43,968 nt of DNA from CAYPYI01 sp964415085 (GTDB taxonomy: Bacteria; Bacillota; Clostridia; Tissierellales; Tissierellaceae), in assembly GCA_964415085.1 (NCBI GenBank), contig CAYPYI010000007.1:1-43968 (forward strand). The letters are read 5' to 3'. The notes under the pieces are model-generated. The model made no database searches, had not been told where the DNA came from, and worked only from the letters and a program-made list of their open reading frames with translations. A program made the translations under genes and the position numbers. The first letter of the stretch is position 1. Each line of letters begins with the position of its first letter. Positions 33,600 through 42,434 of the stretch are shown here, piece after piece.

Positions 33600-34943
33600 T
33601 TAATACTTTTTCCTCATAGTTGAAGATGGTATTTCTAGTTCATCTCTATATTTAGCTATGGTTCTTCTAGATATCTTTACTCCCCTATTTTTTAACATAT
33701 CTGTAATAGCTTGATCACTATATGGTTTTTTCTTGTTTTCATTATTAATTATTTCCAGTATTGTATTTTTAATGTCCAAACTTGATAAATCCTCGATTCC
33801 ACCTATTTTGGAATTAAAGAAATACTTTAATTCAAATAATCCTTTACTTGTTTCCACATATTTATTACTAGTAACTCTAGATACAGTGGATTCATGCATA
33901 TCAATATCTTCTGCTATTTGCTTTAATGTTAAAGGATTTATTTTGTTATCACCAGTATAAAAAAATTCTTTTTGGTGTTTTATAATAGAGTTAATTACTT
34001 TTATTATTGTCTGTCTTCTTTGTTCTATACTTTTAATAACCCATAAAGCTCTATTTAGTCTCTCTTCTAAATATTCTTTTGTTTTATCATCATTACTATT
34101 AATAAGTATATTCTTATAGTAATTACTAATATTTAATCTATTAGTTAAATAATCCTCTACTATAACTTCTAACTTTCCATCTACTTCTAATACATAAGCA
34201 TCCGGAGTAATATATTTGGTTTCACTATTTGATTTACTAAACATATTCCCTGGATTAGGTACTAATTTACCGATTATATCAATTGATTGTTTAACTTCAT
34301 TTATATCTATATTTAAATCTCTACTTATTTTTTTTAAGTTGTTTTTTCCTACTTCTTCTAAATATTCATTAACTATTATCCTTGTGTTCTCTTCATAAAT
34401 CTCTAAATAATCCAATTGGATATTAAGACATTCTTTTAAATCTTTTGCGCCTACCCCTATGGGCTCAAAAGTTTGAACTATTTTTAAACAACTTAAAATA
34501 AAGTCTTTGTCTAATTTGAATTTATCTTCAACCTCTTGTAAATCAATATCTAAATATCCTTTGGGATTAATATTGCTTATTAAATAATCACAAACTAAAA
34601 ACTCTAATTTACTTGTTTTTGTTAAAACTAATTGATTTAAAAGATATTCATAAAGATTTTCTTCATATTCTACAAAACTTTCTAAATTATACTCCTGATC
34701 CTTATTATATGTTGTTTCTTTATTGGAAGGAGTAGTCTTCTTTGCATAATTTTCCCAATCTATTTCTTTTGTATTATCTTTATCTTCTTTTAATTCTAAA
34801 ATTGGGTTTTCCATAATCTCTTTTGATATATATTCTTTAAGTTCTAATGTATTATATTGAAGTAGTTCAATAGATTGTCTCAACTGCTGAGTCATAACTA
34901 GTTCTTGTTTTTGTTTTAATTCAACCGTTTGCCTTAAAAACAT
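33600..34943 (-). CDS. rpoN: RNA polymerase sigma-54 factor RpoN
   Basis: Alternative sigma factor for -24/-12 promoters that need an AAA+ activator. The ATG at 34941-34943 is chosen because SD GGGGGT precedes it and the product then begins MFLRQTVELKQKQ. 447 residues. The Gln-rich activator region is at 4-55 (QKQELVMTQQLRQSIELLQ), the core-binding domain is in the middle, and the C-terminal RpoN box is SRRTIAKYRDELEIPSS. No sigma-54 activator gene is visible in the window, so targets lie elsewhere. It directly precedes the cggR promoter. Confidence 0.97.
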   Translation of the reverse strand: MFLRQTVELKQKQELVMTQQLRQSIELLQYNTLELKEYISKEIMENPILELKEDKDNTKEIDWENYAKKTTPSNKETTYNKDQEYNLESFVEYEENLYEYLLNQLVLTKTSKLEFLVCDYLISNINPKGYLDIDLQEVEDKFKLDKDFILSCLKIVQTFEPIGVGAKDLKECLNIQLDYLEIYEENTRIIVNEYLEEVGKNNLKKISRDLNIDINEVKQSIDIIGKLVPNPGNMFSKSNSETKYITPDAYVLEVDGKLEVIVEDYLTNRLNISNYYKNILINSNDDKTKEYLEERLNRALWVIKSIEQRRQTIIKVINSIIKHQKEFFYTGDNKINPLTLKQIAEDIDMHESTVSRVTSNKYVETSKGLFELKYFFNSKIGGIEDLSSLDIKNTILEIINNENKKKPYSDQAITDMLKNRGVKISRRTIAKYRDELEIPSSTMRKKY

Positions 34944-34962
34944 AATACTTACCCCCAATAAT

Positions 34963-34990
34963 ATTGTACCAAAATAATTACAATTAACAA
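34963..34990 (-). promoter_or_regulatory. Candidate promoter of rpoN
   Basis: On the minus strand, TTGTTA (34985-34990) and TACAAT (34963-34968) are 16 bases apart, about 20 bases before the chosen ATG. The sequence is AT-rich, so other placements are possible. Confidence 0.45.
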
Positions 34991-35041
34991 ACAATCCTTT
35001 TTATAGCTATAATTATTTAAATAATTTAGTAGTAAGTAACT

Positions 35042-35080
35042 AAAAAAAAGCGATTATATAGTATTACTATTTAATCGCTT
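35042..35080 (-). terminator. Terminator of trxB
   Basis: On the minus strand, AAGCGATTA and TAATCGCTT form the main stem, extended inside by ATAGTA/TAT pairing, followed by eight U. It begins about 8 bases after the trxB stop. Confidence 0.88.
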
Positions 35081-35087
35081 AAGTTTA

Positions 35088-36023
35088 TTATTCAAATTTA
35101 GTTCTTATATATTTCTCTGCATTAACAGCTGCTATAGCTCCATCTGCTGTAGCTGTTACAACTTGTCTTAAACTCTTAATCCTATTGTCACCTGCAGCAT
35201 ATACACCTTCTAAATTGGTTCTCATATCTTCATCTGTTATAATATATCCATTTTGCATATCTATTTGACCTTCAAATAATTTTGTAGCTGGGTTGAATCC
35301 TACTAAAACAAATAGTCCGAAAGCACCATGATCTTCATTTGGTGTAATTTCTGTTATATCACCTGTTTTATTATTTTTTATAACAAATGATTCTAACATT
35401 TTCTCACCTTTAATCTCAACTACTTCACTATTCCATATAAAATCAATTTTATCATTTTTAAAAGCTCTTTCCTGTATAACTTTTGTAGCCCTTAACTCAT
35501 CTCTTCTATGGACTATATATACTTTGTTTGCAAAGTTCGTAAGTTGAATAGCTTCTTCAACTGCTGTGTCTCCTCCACCTATTACATATATATCTAAACC
35601 TTGGTAGAAAGGTCCATCACATGTTGCACAGTATGATACTCCTCTTCCAGCTAGTTCTTTCTCCCCTGGTACGTTTAATAGTTTTGGAACAGCTCCTGTT
35701 GCAATAATAACAGATTTAGCCTCATAATTATTAGATTTTCCTTCTAATATTTTTATTTCTTTTGTTAAATCCAAATTAACTATTTCATCAGTAGCAAACT
35801 CTACATCAAATTTTTCAGCCTGTTTTCTCATTCTATCAACTAATGATGGACCTGTATCTCCATCAACTGCACCTGGGTAGTTTTCTATATCATTTGTTGT
35901 AAATATTTGTCCTCCTACTGCAGCTTTTTCTATTATAAGTGTTTTTAGCTTAGCTCTTCCTGCATATAAGCCTGCTGATAAACCTGCTGGTCCACCACCT
36001 ATTATTATTACATCATATTTCAT
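35088..36023 (-). CDS. trxB: Thioredoxin reductase (NADPH, FAD)
   Basis: Reduces thioredoxin; cytoplasmic flavoprotein of 311 residues. FAD-binding GGGPAGLSAGLYAGRA at the N-terminus, redox-active CATC in SYCATCDGPFYQG (about 133-136), NADPH-binding IGGGDTAVEEA, and the C-terminal FAD contact GVYAAGDNR are all present. SD AAAGGAGG precedes the ATG. It is likely monocistronic, with its own promoter and terminator. The NADPH motif HRRDELRA is retained, so NADPH rather than ferredoxin is the likely donor. Confidence 0.95.
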   Translation of the reverse strand: MKYDVIIIGGGPAGLSAGLYAGRAKLKTLIIEKAAVGGQIFTTNDIENYPGAVDGDTGPSLVDRMRKQAEKFDVEFATDEIVNLDLTKEIKILEGKSNNYEAKSVIIATGAVPKLLNVPGEKELAGRGVSYCATCDGPFYQGLDIYVIGGGDTAVEEAIQLTNFANKVYIVHRRDELRATKVIQERAFKNDKIDFIWNSEVVEIKGEKMLESFVIKNNKTGDITEITPNEDHGAFGLFVLVGFNPATKLFEGQIDMQNGYIITDEDMRTNLEGVYAAGDNRIKSLRQVVTATADGAIAAVNAEKYIRTKFE

Positions 36024-36053
36024 TTATACGTCCTCCTTTAGTAATATCCTTAT

Positions 36054-36083
36054 TTTATATACCCATATAGAGTATATACCCAA
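36054..36083 (-). promoter_or_regulatory. Candidate trxB promoter with direct repeats
   Basis: On the minus strand, TTGGGT (36078-36083) and TATAAA (36054-36059) are 18 bases apart. The 7-mer GGGTATA occurs twice, 17 bases apart (36058-36064 and 36075-36081), so the promoter region contains a direct repeat that might bind a regulator. No regulator family is recognised. Confidence 0.35.
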
Positions 36084-36107
36084 AAGAGTTTTTTTCAAAT
36101 ACTTTTT

Positions 36108-37712
36108 TTATTCTTCCTCATCTAAAACATATCTAGCAATATTTGAAGCATGATCAGATACACGTTCTAGATTACTTATAGTATCTAAAAATAATAATCC
36201 TGGCTCTGTTAAACATAATCTTTTATTTAATCTTTCTATATGATCTTTTCTTCCTGCTTCTTCCATATCATCTACAGTCTCTTCTATTTCTAATACTAGT
36301 TGTGCTAATTCTTTATCGTCTCCTACAAAGGCTTCCATACTTTTAGATAGTGCTAATTCACACATTTCAAACATCTCTTCTAATGATTTAGAAGCATCAT
36401 CACTGAATTTAAGATTTCCCTTTTGTCCAGTCTCAGATAACTCTAATATGTTTTCCACATGATCTCCTATTCTTTCAATATCATTTATTGCATATAGTAA
36501 ATTATTAACACTTATATGTTGCTCATCAGATAATGGGCCTCTTGATAGAAGTACAAGATACTGAGTGATTTCTTTTTCTATTGTATTTATTAATTCCTCT
36601 CGTTCAAAACCCTCTTCTATTGCATCATAGTCTTCATTAATAAGTGTATTCTTTGCAAGTCTTAAATTCTCAAGAACTAAATTACTCATTCTTTCTGTTT
36701 CTTTTATTGCTTGCCCTAATGCTATTGATGGTGTTTCTAATATTCTGTTATCTAAATATATAGAAACTTCTAATTCCCCTTCTTCTTTATCTGGAACTAA
36801 AAACTCTGCTGCCCTTACTAAAAAATTCATAAATGGAAACTGTATAACAACATTTAATATATTAAATAATGTATGAGCATTAGCTATTTGTGCTTGGGTG
36901 TTAGTTGGTGATATTTTTAAAACCAACCACTCAACTGGTGTCCTAAGTACAGTCATAAATATTATAGTTCCTATTAAATTGAATAAAAAGTGAATAACTG
37001 CCGCTCTTTTAGCTGCTACACCTGCACCAATACTTGATATTAAAGCCGTAGTTGTTGTACCTATATTCTCACCAAATAGTATTGGAAATGCTATATTAAG
37101 TCCTATTAATCCTTGTGATGCTAAGGCTTGTAACAATCCTATTGATGCTGATGAACTCTGAAGAACAGTTGTTAAAAGCATACCCGTTAATGCTCCCAAT
37201 ATAGGATTTTCTAATTTCAAAATTATATTTGCAAATATAGGGTTTGATGATAATGGTTCTAATCCTTTTCCCATCATATCCATACCTATAAATAAAATAC
37301 CAAACCCAACAAAAACTTCTCCTAAACTTTTAGTTCTTTTTTTCTTTCCTGCCATTAACATTACAACACCAATAGCTACAGCTATTGGAGCATAATCTGT
37401 CAAATTAAGAGCTATTATTTGTGCAGTTACAGTCGTTCCTATATTTGCACCCATAATTACCCCTACAGCTTGAGATAGGGTCATTAAATTAGCATTTACA
37501 AACCCTATAACCATTACAGTTGTAGCACTACTACTTTGAACTGCCATTGTAACTAATACCCCAACTAATACCGCCATTAATCTATTACTAGTTAATACTT
37601 CAATTAATCTGCTTAACTTATTCCCTGCTGTTTTTTCTAATCCTGTACCCATTATGGTCATACCATATAGGAATAACCCCAATCCTCCAATTACGGGTAA
37701 AACAACATCCAT
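36108..37712 (-). CDS. Na+/phosphate cotransporter (NptA/PNaS) with C-terminal PhoU-like domain
   Basis: Phosphate uptake or export coupled to Na+. 534 residues. The N-terminal membrane domain (about 1-310) has the duplicated QSSSA motifs of the family, VQSSSATTVMVIGF and LQSSSASIGLLQAL, each followed by a MGANIGTT or GENIGTT motif. The C-terminal 200 residues form a helical PhoU-like domain (NDIERIGDHVENIL, LERVSDHASNIARY) that may regulate transport. SD AAGGAGG precedes the ATG. It lies 21 bases after trmL and ends the gene string from nth. Confidence 0.93.
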   Translation of the reverse strand: MDVVLPVIGGLGLFLYGMTIMGTGLEKTAGNKLSRLIEVLTSNRLMAVLVGVLVTMAVQSSSATTVMVIGFVNANLMTLSQAVGVIMGANIGTTVTAQIIALNLTDYAPIAVAIGVVMLMAGKKKRTKSLGEVFVGFGILFIGMDMMGKGLEPLSSNPIFANIILKLENPILGALTGMLLTTVLQSSSASIGLLQALASQGLIGLNIAFPILFGENIGTTTTALISSIGAGVAAKRAAVIHFLFNLIGTIIFMTVLRTPVEWLVLKISPTNTQAQIANAHTLFNILNVVIQFPFMNFLVRAAEFLVPDKEEGELEVSIYLDNRILETPSIALGQAIKETERMSNLVLENLRLAKNTLINEDYDAIEEGFEREELINTIEKEITQYLVLLSRGPLSDEQHISVNNLLYAINDIERIGDHVENILELSETGQKGNLKFSDDASKSLEEMFEMCELALSKSMEAFVGDDKELAQLVLEIEETVDDMEEAGRKDHIERLNKRLCLTEPGLLFLDTISNLERVSDHASNIARYVLDEEE

Positions 37713-37733
37713 AAAATGCCTCCTTAAGGTTTT

Positions 37734-38198
37734 TTATATTACGGAAAAGTCCAATTGTCTTAACGCTTCAAATAATATAATATTTGCAGAGTTCGCTAAA
37801 TTTAAAGATCTTTTTAAGTCTTCTCTCATTGGAATTTTTATACATGTCTCTAAATTGTTTTCTACTATCTCACTTGGAAGCCCTTTTGTTTCCTTTCCAA
37901 ATATAAAAAAGTCATTATCTTTATATTCAAAATCCGTATAATATTTAGATGCATGTGTCGTTGCAAAATAATAGTTACTATCTTTCCATTTTTCAAAAAA
38001 CTCCTCAATACTATCATAGTAATATATTTCAACTAAATTCCAATAATCAAGTCCTGCTCTTTTTAGATGCTTATCATCTGTTGAAAAACCTAACGGTCTT
38101 ATTAAGTGCAATCTTGTACCTGTTAAAGCACAAGTTCTTGCTATATTACCTGTATTGTGTGGTATTTCTGGTTCGAATAATACAATATTTAAAGCCAT
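37734..38198 (-). CDS. trmL: tRNA (cytidine(34)-2'-O)-methyltransferase TrmL
   Basis: SPOUT-family methylase that modifies the wobble ribose of certain tRNA-Leu. 154 residues. The N-terminal IVLFEPEIPHNTGNIARTC, GFSTDDKHLKRAGLDYW, FGKETKGLP and C-terminal RSLNLANSANIILFEALRQL are the TrmL knot motifs. SD AGGAGATG precedes the ATG. It lies 12 bases after the HAD gene. Confidence 0.95.
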   Translation of the reverse strand: MALNIVLFEPEIPHNTGNIARTCALTGTRLHLIRPLGFSTDDKHLKRAGLDYWNLVEIYYYDSIEEFFEKWKDSNYYFATTHASKYYTDFEYKDNDFFIFGKETKGLPSEIVENNLETCIKIPMREDLKRSLNLANSANIILFEALRQLDFSVI

Positions 38199-38210
38199 TT
38201 AATTCATCTC

Positions 38211-39029
38211 CTAATTATCTAATAAATATTTTTCTATTATTTCTGCTACTGCATCCTCATTGTTACTAAATTCAGTAATTATATCTGCTTTTTCTTTAAC
38301 TTCTTGTGTACCATTTTTCATAGCTACTCCTAAACCTGCTTTTGTTATCATACTTATATCATTATTATTATCACCCATAGCTATAGTACTGCTTAAATCA
38401 ATATCTAAATGTCTAGTAAGGTAAATTAAACTATTTCCTTTTGAAACATCATTTCTAGTAACTTCTAAATTATTTATCCAGGAACTAGATATATTTAATT
38501 CATTTAAATCTTGAAGTTCTTTCCTTATTTCTTGTAATTTTTGATTGTCATACTCAATAAATAAAAATTTATATATATTTATGTTTTCAGATAATATTTC
38601 CTCTACATCCTTAAACTCAATAATTTCAATAATCTCATCACCTTTGGAATCTTTATTATAAAATTCATTTATTTTCTCAAAGTAATTTGATGTATACAGC
38701 TTATCTTCACTATAAAAGTGATAGTATGTGTTATATTTTCTTGCAATTTTATCTACCTGACGTACCACATCATGGTCAATATTACCTCCAAAGATAATTT
38801 CTTTATCTTTATTTGTTATTATTGCACCATTACAAGATATAATAGGTTTATTAAGATTTAATCGATTTGCATAATTCATTGCTGATTTCATCATTCTACC
38901 TGTTGCAAATACAGTATATTTACCATCAAGTGTAGCTTTTTGCAAAGCATTTTTTGTATTTTCACCTATTAAATTATCATCATTCAAAAGTGTACCGTCC
39001 ATGTCTATTGCAATTAATTTATAACTCAT
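38211..39029 (-). CDS. Cof-type HAD-IIB phosphatase
   Basis: Sugar-phosphate or nucleotide phosphatase of the Cof/YidA subfamily, 272 residues. Motif I is AIDMDGTLLNDD, with the nucleophile and acid Asp. CNGAIIT follows motif II, and motif IV is AMGDNNNDISMI. The cap domain (about 85-185) is of the IIB type. The substrate cannot be told from the sequence; FMN or sugar phosphates are typical for the family. It lies 13 bases after the ABC ATPase gene. Confidence 0.93.
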   Translation of the reverse strand: MSYKLIAIDMDGTLLNDDNLIGENTKNALQKATLDGKYTVFATGRMMKSAMNYANRLNLNKPIISCNGAIITNKDKEIIFGGNIDHDVVRQVDKIARKYNTYYHFYSEDKLYTSNYFEKINEFYNKDSKGDEIIEIIEFKDVEEILSENINIYKFLFIEYDNQKLQEIRKELQDLNELNISSSWINNLEVTRNDVSKGNSLIYLTRHLDIDLSSTIAMGDNNNDISMITKAGLGVAMKNGTQEVKEKADIITEFSNNEDAVAEIIEKYLLDN

Positions 39030-39042
39030 ATTTTACCTCCAT

Positions 39043-39834
39043 TTAATAACTAGTATCCAATACGCTTATAGGTGTTATATCTATTGTATTAGTATATCTA
39101 TTTAAGTCTACTTCTGACACTAAACTATAGGCTTGTTCTAAATTTTTTTTACTTATTACTTTTTCTGGTTTTCCTCTATCTAAAACCTCACCTTCATTAA
39201 TAAGTATAATTTCTTTAGTATATCTTGCCGCTAAGTTTATATCATGCAATACCATAACAATAGTTTTACCCTCTTCATTTAATTTTTTTAAAAACTCCAT
39301 AATTTCAATTTGATGATTTATATCAAGATTAGATGTAGGTTCATCCAATAATAATATATTAGAATCTTGTGCTATTGCTTTTGCAATAATTACTCTTTGT
39401 ATTTCTCCACCTGATAGTTGTGTTATTTTCCTATCTTTAAATTTATAAGTATTAGTTATTTCCATAGCTTTTTTTACATTTTTATAATCTATATCATTAT
39501 ATTTTGAAAATCTATCCTTATGAGGATATCTCCCCATAAGTACAATATCTATTACGTCAAAGTCATAATCTATATTGGTATACTGAGGTACCATAGCTAT
39601 TTCTTTAGCCAAATCTTTGACTTTGTATTCTTCTATTGGTTTTTCATTTAAAAAAATATTTCCACTCGATCTTTTATAAGTATTATTAATAGTTTTTAGT
39701 AATGTTGACTTACCTGAACCATTTGGACCTATAATACTTATAAAGCTACCCCTAGCTATCGAAAATGATATATCTTTTAAAACCAATTTTGGTCCATAGC
39801 TATAATTTAAATTTTCAACTTCTAAAATATTCAT
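39043..39834 (-). CDS. ABC importer ATPase (BtuD/FecE family), system 2
   Basis: 263 residues. Walker A GPNGSGKSTLLKTI, Q-loop MVPQYTN, signature LSGGEIQRVIIAKAIAQ, Walker B ILLLDEPTSNLDINHQ and the switch His in VLHDINLA are intact. SD GAGGTAG precedes the ATG. Partner of the permease and BtuF-like protein upstream. Corrinoid is the likely cargo from the binding protein; iron chelates are an alternative. Confidence 0.9.
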   Translation of the reverse strand: MNILEVENLNYSYGPKLVLKDISFSIARGSFISIIGPNGSGKSTLLKTINNTYKRSSGNIFLNEKPIEEYKVKDLAKEIAMVPQYTNIDYDFDVIDIVLMGRYPHKDRFSKYNDIDYKNVKKAMEITNTYKFKDRKITQLSGGEIQRVIIAKAIAQDSNILLLDEPTSNLDINHQIEIMEFLKKLNEEGKTIVMVLHDINLAARYTKEIILINEGEVLDRGKPEKVISKKNLEQAYSLVSEVDLNRYTNTIDITPISVLDTSY

Positions 39835-39845
39835 ATTAACTACCT

Positions 39846-40898
39846 CTATATTTCTTTTTTTCTAGTTTTCAAAATGTAAATAAAAAATGGACCGCCAAAT
39901 AAAGCTGTAATTATACCTACTGGTACTTCTGTTGGAGAAATTATCGTTCTTGCAATAGTATCTGAAAAAATCATAAAAATCGCTCCAATTATACCTGAAG
40001 CTGGTATTAAAAACTTATGATCAGGTCCAAACATCATCCTAACCACATGTGGTATAATAAGTCCCACAAATCCTATAATTCCACTTACTGATACTACTAG
40101 TGCTGTTATAAAACTACTTAATACGATTAAATATCTTTTTGTTTTCTCTACATCTATTCCTGTACTATGAGCTGCACTCTCTCCCATAAGCATAATATTT
40201 AAATCCTCTGCAAAGAAAATAATTCCAACACTTGCTAGTATTAAAGGTAATGAAAGTTTTATAACTGGTTCCCACCCTTTTCCTGAAAAAGAACCCATGG
40301 TCCAATAAATAATCTTCTTCATGTCATTGTCAAAAATAACCATTAAAAATGACATTATTGCTGTGAAAAACTGCCCTACTGCTACTCCTGATAGAAGTAA
40401 AGTTGTTATTGGAACTTTACCATTTACTCTAGCAATATTATAAACTATCCCAACAGATAGTAATGCTCCTAAAAACGCAAATAAAGTTATTATAGAAAGC
40501 CCAAAATTCATAAACGAAAGATTTGCTTTTAATATAATAGCTATTGATGCTCCAAGCGCTGCACCTGATGAAATGCCTATAACAAATGGATCTGCCATTG
40601 GATTTTTAAACATTCCCTGAAAAGTGGCTCCAGCTATTGATAAACTAGAGCCAACTAATACACCTAAGATAACCCTTGGAAATCTTATACTCCATATTAT
40701 ATTATCATAGGATTTAGATATATTTGATATATCTATTTTGTGTCCTATAAGCGGAAACCTATGAAAAATTATTTTTATTGTATCTAATATACTTACATTT
40801 GCTGTACCTATTGTTGTAAATACAGCGATAGACATTAAAAGTATTAAAAATAATATTAATAATTTTTTTATATAATCTTTCCTTAAGTTATCTTTCAT
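39846..40898 (-). CDS. BtuC/FecCD-family permease, system 2
   Basis: 350 residues with about ten hydrophobic helices. RFPRVILGVLVGSSLSIAG, GMFKNPMADPFVIGISSGAA and ISGIIGFVGLIIPHVVRMMFG are the FecCD hallmarks, and TEVPVGIITALFGGPFFIYIL is the typical C-terminus. It sits between its binding protein and ATPase in the normal order. It is clearly a paralogue of the permease at 13909-14913 but not a recent copy. Confidence 0.92.
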   Translation of the reverse strand: MKDNLRKDYIKKLLILFLILLMSIAVFTTIGTANVSILDTIKIIFHRFPLIGHKIDISNISKSYDNIIWSIRFPRVILGVLVGSSLSIAGATFQGMFKNPMADPFVIGISSGAALGASIAIILKANLSFMNFGLSIITLFAFLGALLSVGIVYNIARVNGKVPITTLLLSGVAVGQFFTAIMSFLMVIFDNDMKKIIYWTMGSFSGKGWEPVIKLSLPLILASVGIIFFAEDLNIMLMGESAAHSTGIDVEKTKRYLIVLSSFITALVVSVSGIIGFVGLIIPHVVRMMFGPDHKFLIPASGIIGAIFMIFSDTIARTIISPTEVPVGIITALFGGPFFIYILKTRKKEI

Positions 40899-40919
40899 TA
40901 ATAAATCCCAACTTTACTA

Positions 40920-41873
40920 TTATTTTATTTCTGGATGTAATGATTCTGCTATTAAAGTAAGAGCTTCAATAATTCTAGGTCCAGGTCTTAATGTTGTATC
41001 TGCATCTAGAACAAATATCTGTCCTTCTTTTACTGCTGTTACATCTGAAAATCCAGGTCTATTAGCTATCTCATTTACAACTTCTTCTGAAGCATCTGAT
41101 GATAAGAAGTATACTTCTGGATCTTCTTCTATTAATGTTTCTACATCAAAAATTGGATATTCTCCATCTGCTTTTTGAGCTATATTTTCTCCATTTGCTA
41201 GTGTAATTAAACTATCTATAAATGATCCTTTTCCTGCTGCTGTAATTGGATCATGCCATATTTCATAAATAGCTCTTACAGGTTCTAAACCTTCTACTTT
41301 TTTAACTATCTCATCTTTCCCATCTAAAATTTCTTTAGATAGTACTTCAGCTTCATCATTTTTACCAGTAGCTAAACCAATTGACTTAATAGATTCTACT
41401 ATTGAATCTATATCATTTGGATCGTATCCTAATACTTGTATCTCTGCCTCTAACAATCTATTTATTACATCAGGATCTCCCTCACCACTAGCTATTACCA
41501 AATCTGGATTTAACTCAATTATTTTTTCTAAGTTTATTTCGCTAAATCCACCAATTTGTTCTTTTTCTAATGCTTTTTCTGGATAATTACAAAAACTTGT
41601 AACACCAATTATTTCATCATCTAGTCCTAGCGCAAATAATATTTCTGTATTGCTTGGCGCAAGTGATACTACTGTTTTTGCAGGTTCTTCACTTTCAAAA
41701 ACTCTTCCATATTCGTCTTCTACTTTTATACTTCCAGTTTCTTTTTCTCCTACTTCCTCAACTGGAGTTTCCACATCTTCTTGTGGATTTTCTTTGTTTC
41801 CACATGATACTAAACTCAATGTTAGTACTAATACTAAAAATAACACTGATAATTTTTTAAAATTGCTACTCAC
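40920..41873 (-). CDS. BtuF-like cobalamin/corrinoid-binding lipoprotein, system 2
   Basis: 317 residues starting at GTG 41871-41873, chosen because SD GGGGG lies 6 bases before it. A lipoprotein signal with hydrophobic core LSVLFLVLVLTLSLVSC gives the lipobox Cys, then an acidic spacer. The mature domain has SLAPSNTEILFALGL, GVTSFCNYPEKAL, IGGFSEINLEKI, NPDLVIA and the end RPGPRIIEAL, which resemble BtuF-type cobalamin-binding proteins. Intact, unlike the system 1 protein. No B12 box is visible upstream. Confidence 0.88.
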   Translation of the reverse strand: MSSNFKKLSVLFLVLVLTLSLVSCGNKENPQEDVETPVEEVGEKETGSIKVEDEYGRVFESEEPAKTVVSLAPSNTEILFALGLDDEIIGVTSFCNYPEKALEKEQIGGFSEINLEKIIELNPDLVIASGEGDPDVINRLLEAEIQVLGYDPNDIDSIVESIKSIGLATGKNDEAEVLSKEILDGKDEIVKKVEGLEPVRAIYEIWHDPITAAGKGSFIDSLITLANGENIAQKADGEYPIFDVETLIEEDPEVYFLSSDASEEVVNEIANRPGFSDVTAVKEGQIFVLDADTTLRPGPRIIEALTLIAESLHPEIK

Positions 41874-41927
41874 TATAATCCCCCTTTTTTTGAAACAATA
41901 TACATTCAAATCATATCAAAGAATATG

Positions 41928-42434
41928 CTATTGTTCAAGATTTAATAACTTGATTTTAATATCTAGCCCTCCAGCATATCCTGTTAATTGACCTTTTTCA
42001 CCAATTATTCTATGACATGGTATTATTATTGGAATTGGATTTTTATTAAGTGCGCCTCCTACTGCCTGGTAAGCTTTATTTCTTCCTATTGCCTCTGCAA
42101 TATATTTATAAGAATTAGTCTTTCCAAACTTTATTTGTCTACAGGCATTTAATACATCCTTTTGAAAGTCCGTTCCAAAGACTTTAATACTAATATCATC
42201 TAAAGAATTTTCACCATAATCCAAATAGTTAATTAATTTATAAATATCTTTATTTTTAACATCATCCAAATTAAAAATTTCTATTATTTTGAAATTTTTA
42301 AAATTATCTTTAAAATATTTGTCTTTTATATTTTTATCAACATTAGGCAAACTTATATAATAAATATATTCCTCATCAAAATAAACATCTATTACTATTA
42401 TTTCACTCTGTATAATATATTTATATATTTTCAT
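41928..42434 (-). CDS. ogt: Methylated-DNA--protein-cysteine methyltransferase
   Basis: Suicide repair of O6-methylguanine, 168 residues. The active-site motif IIPCHRIIG (Cys about 141) is intact, with GGALNKNPIPI before it and GYAGGLDIKIKLL after it. The N-terminal 75 residues form the variable ribonuclease-H-like domain. The start ATG overlaps the VanW-gene stop by one base (TAATG), so translation is probably coupled. Confidence 0.95.
   Translation of the reverse strand: MKIYKYIIQSEIIVIDVYFDEEYIYYISLPNVDKNIKDKYFKDNFKNFKIIEIFNLDDVKNKDIYKLINYLDYGENSLDDISIKVFGTDFQKDVLNACRQIKFGKTNSYKYIAEAIGRNKAYQAVGGALNKNPIPIIIPCHRIIGEKGQLTGYAGGLDIKIKLLNLEQ

Noticed and set aside
36084..36107. Terminator for the Na/Pi cotransporter gene
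   Set aside because: The sequence is A/T-rich but the only possible stem (AAAAGT/ACTCTTTT) is short and bulged, so I do not call it.
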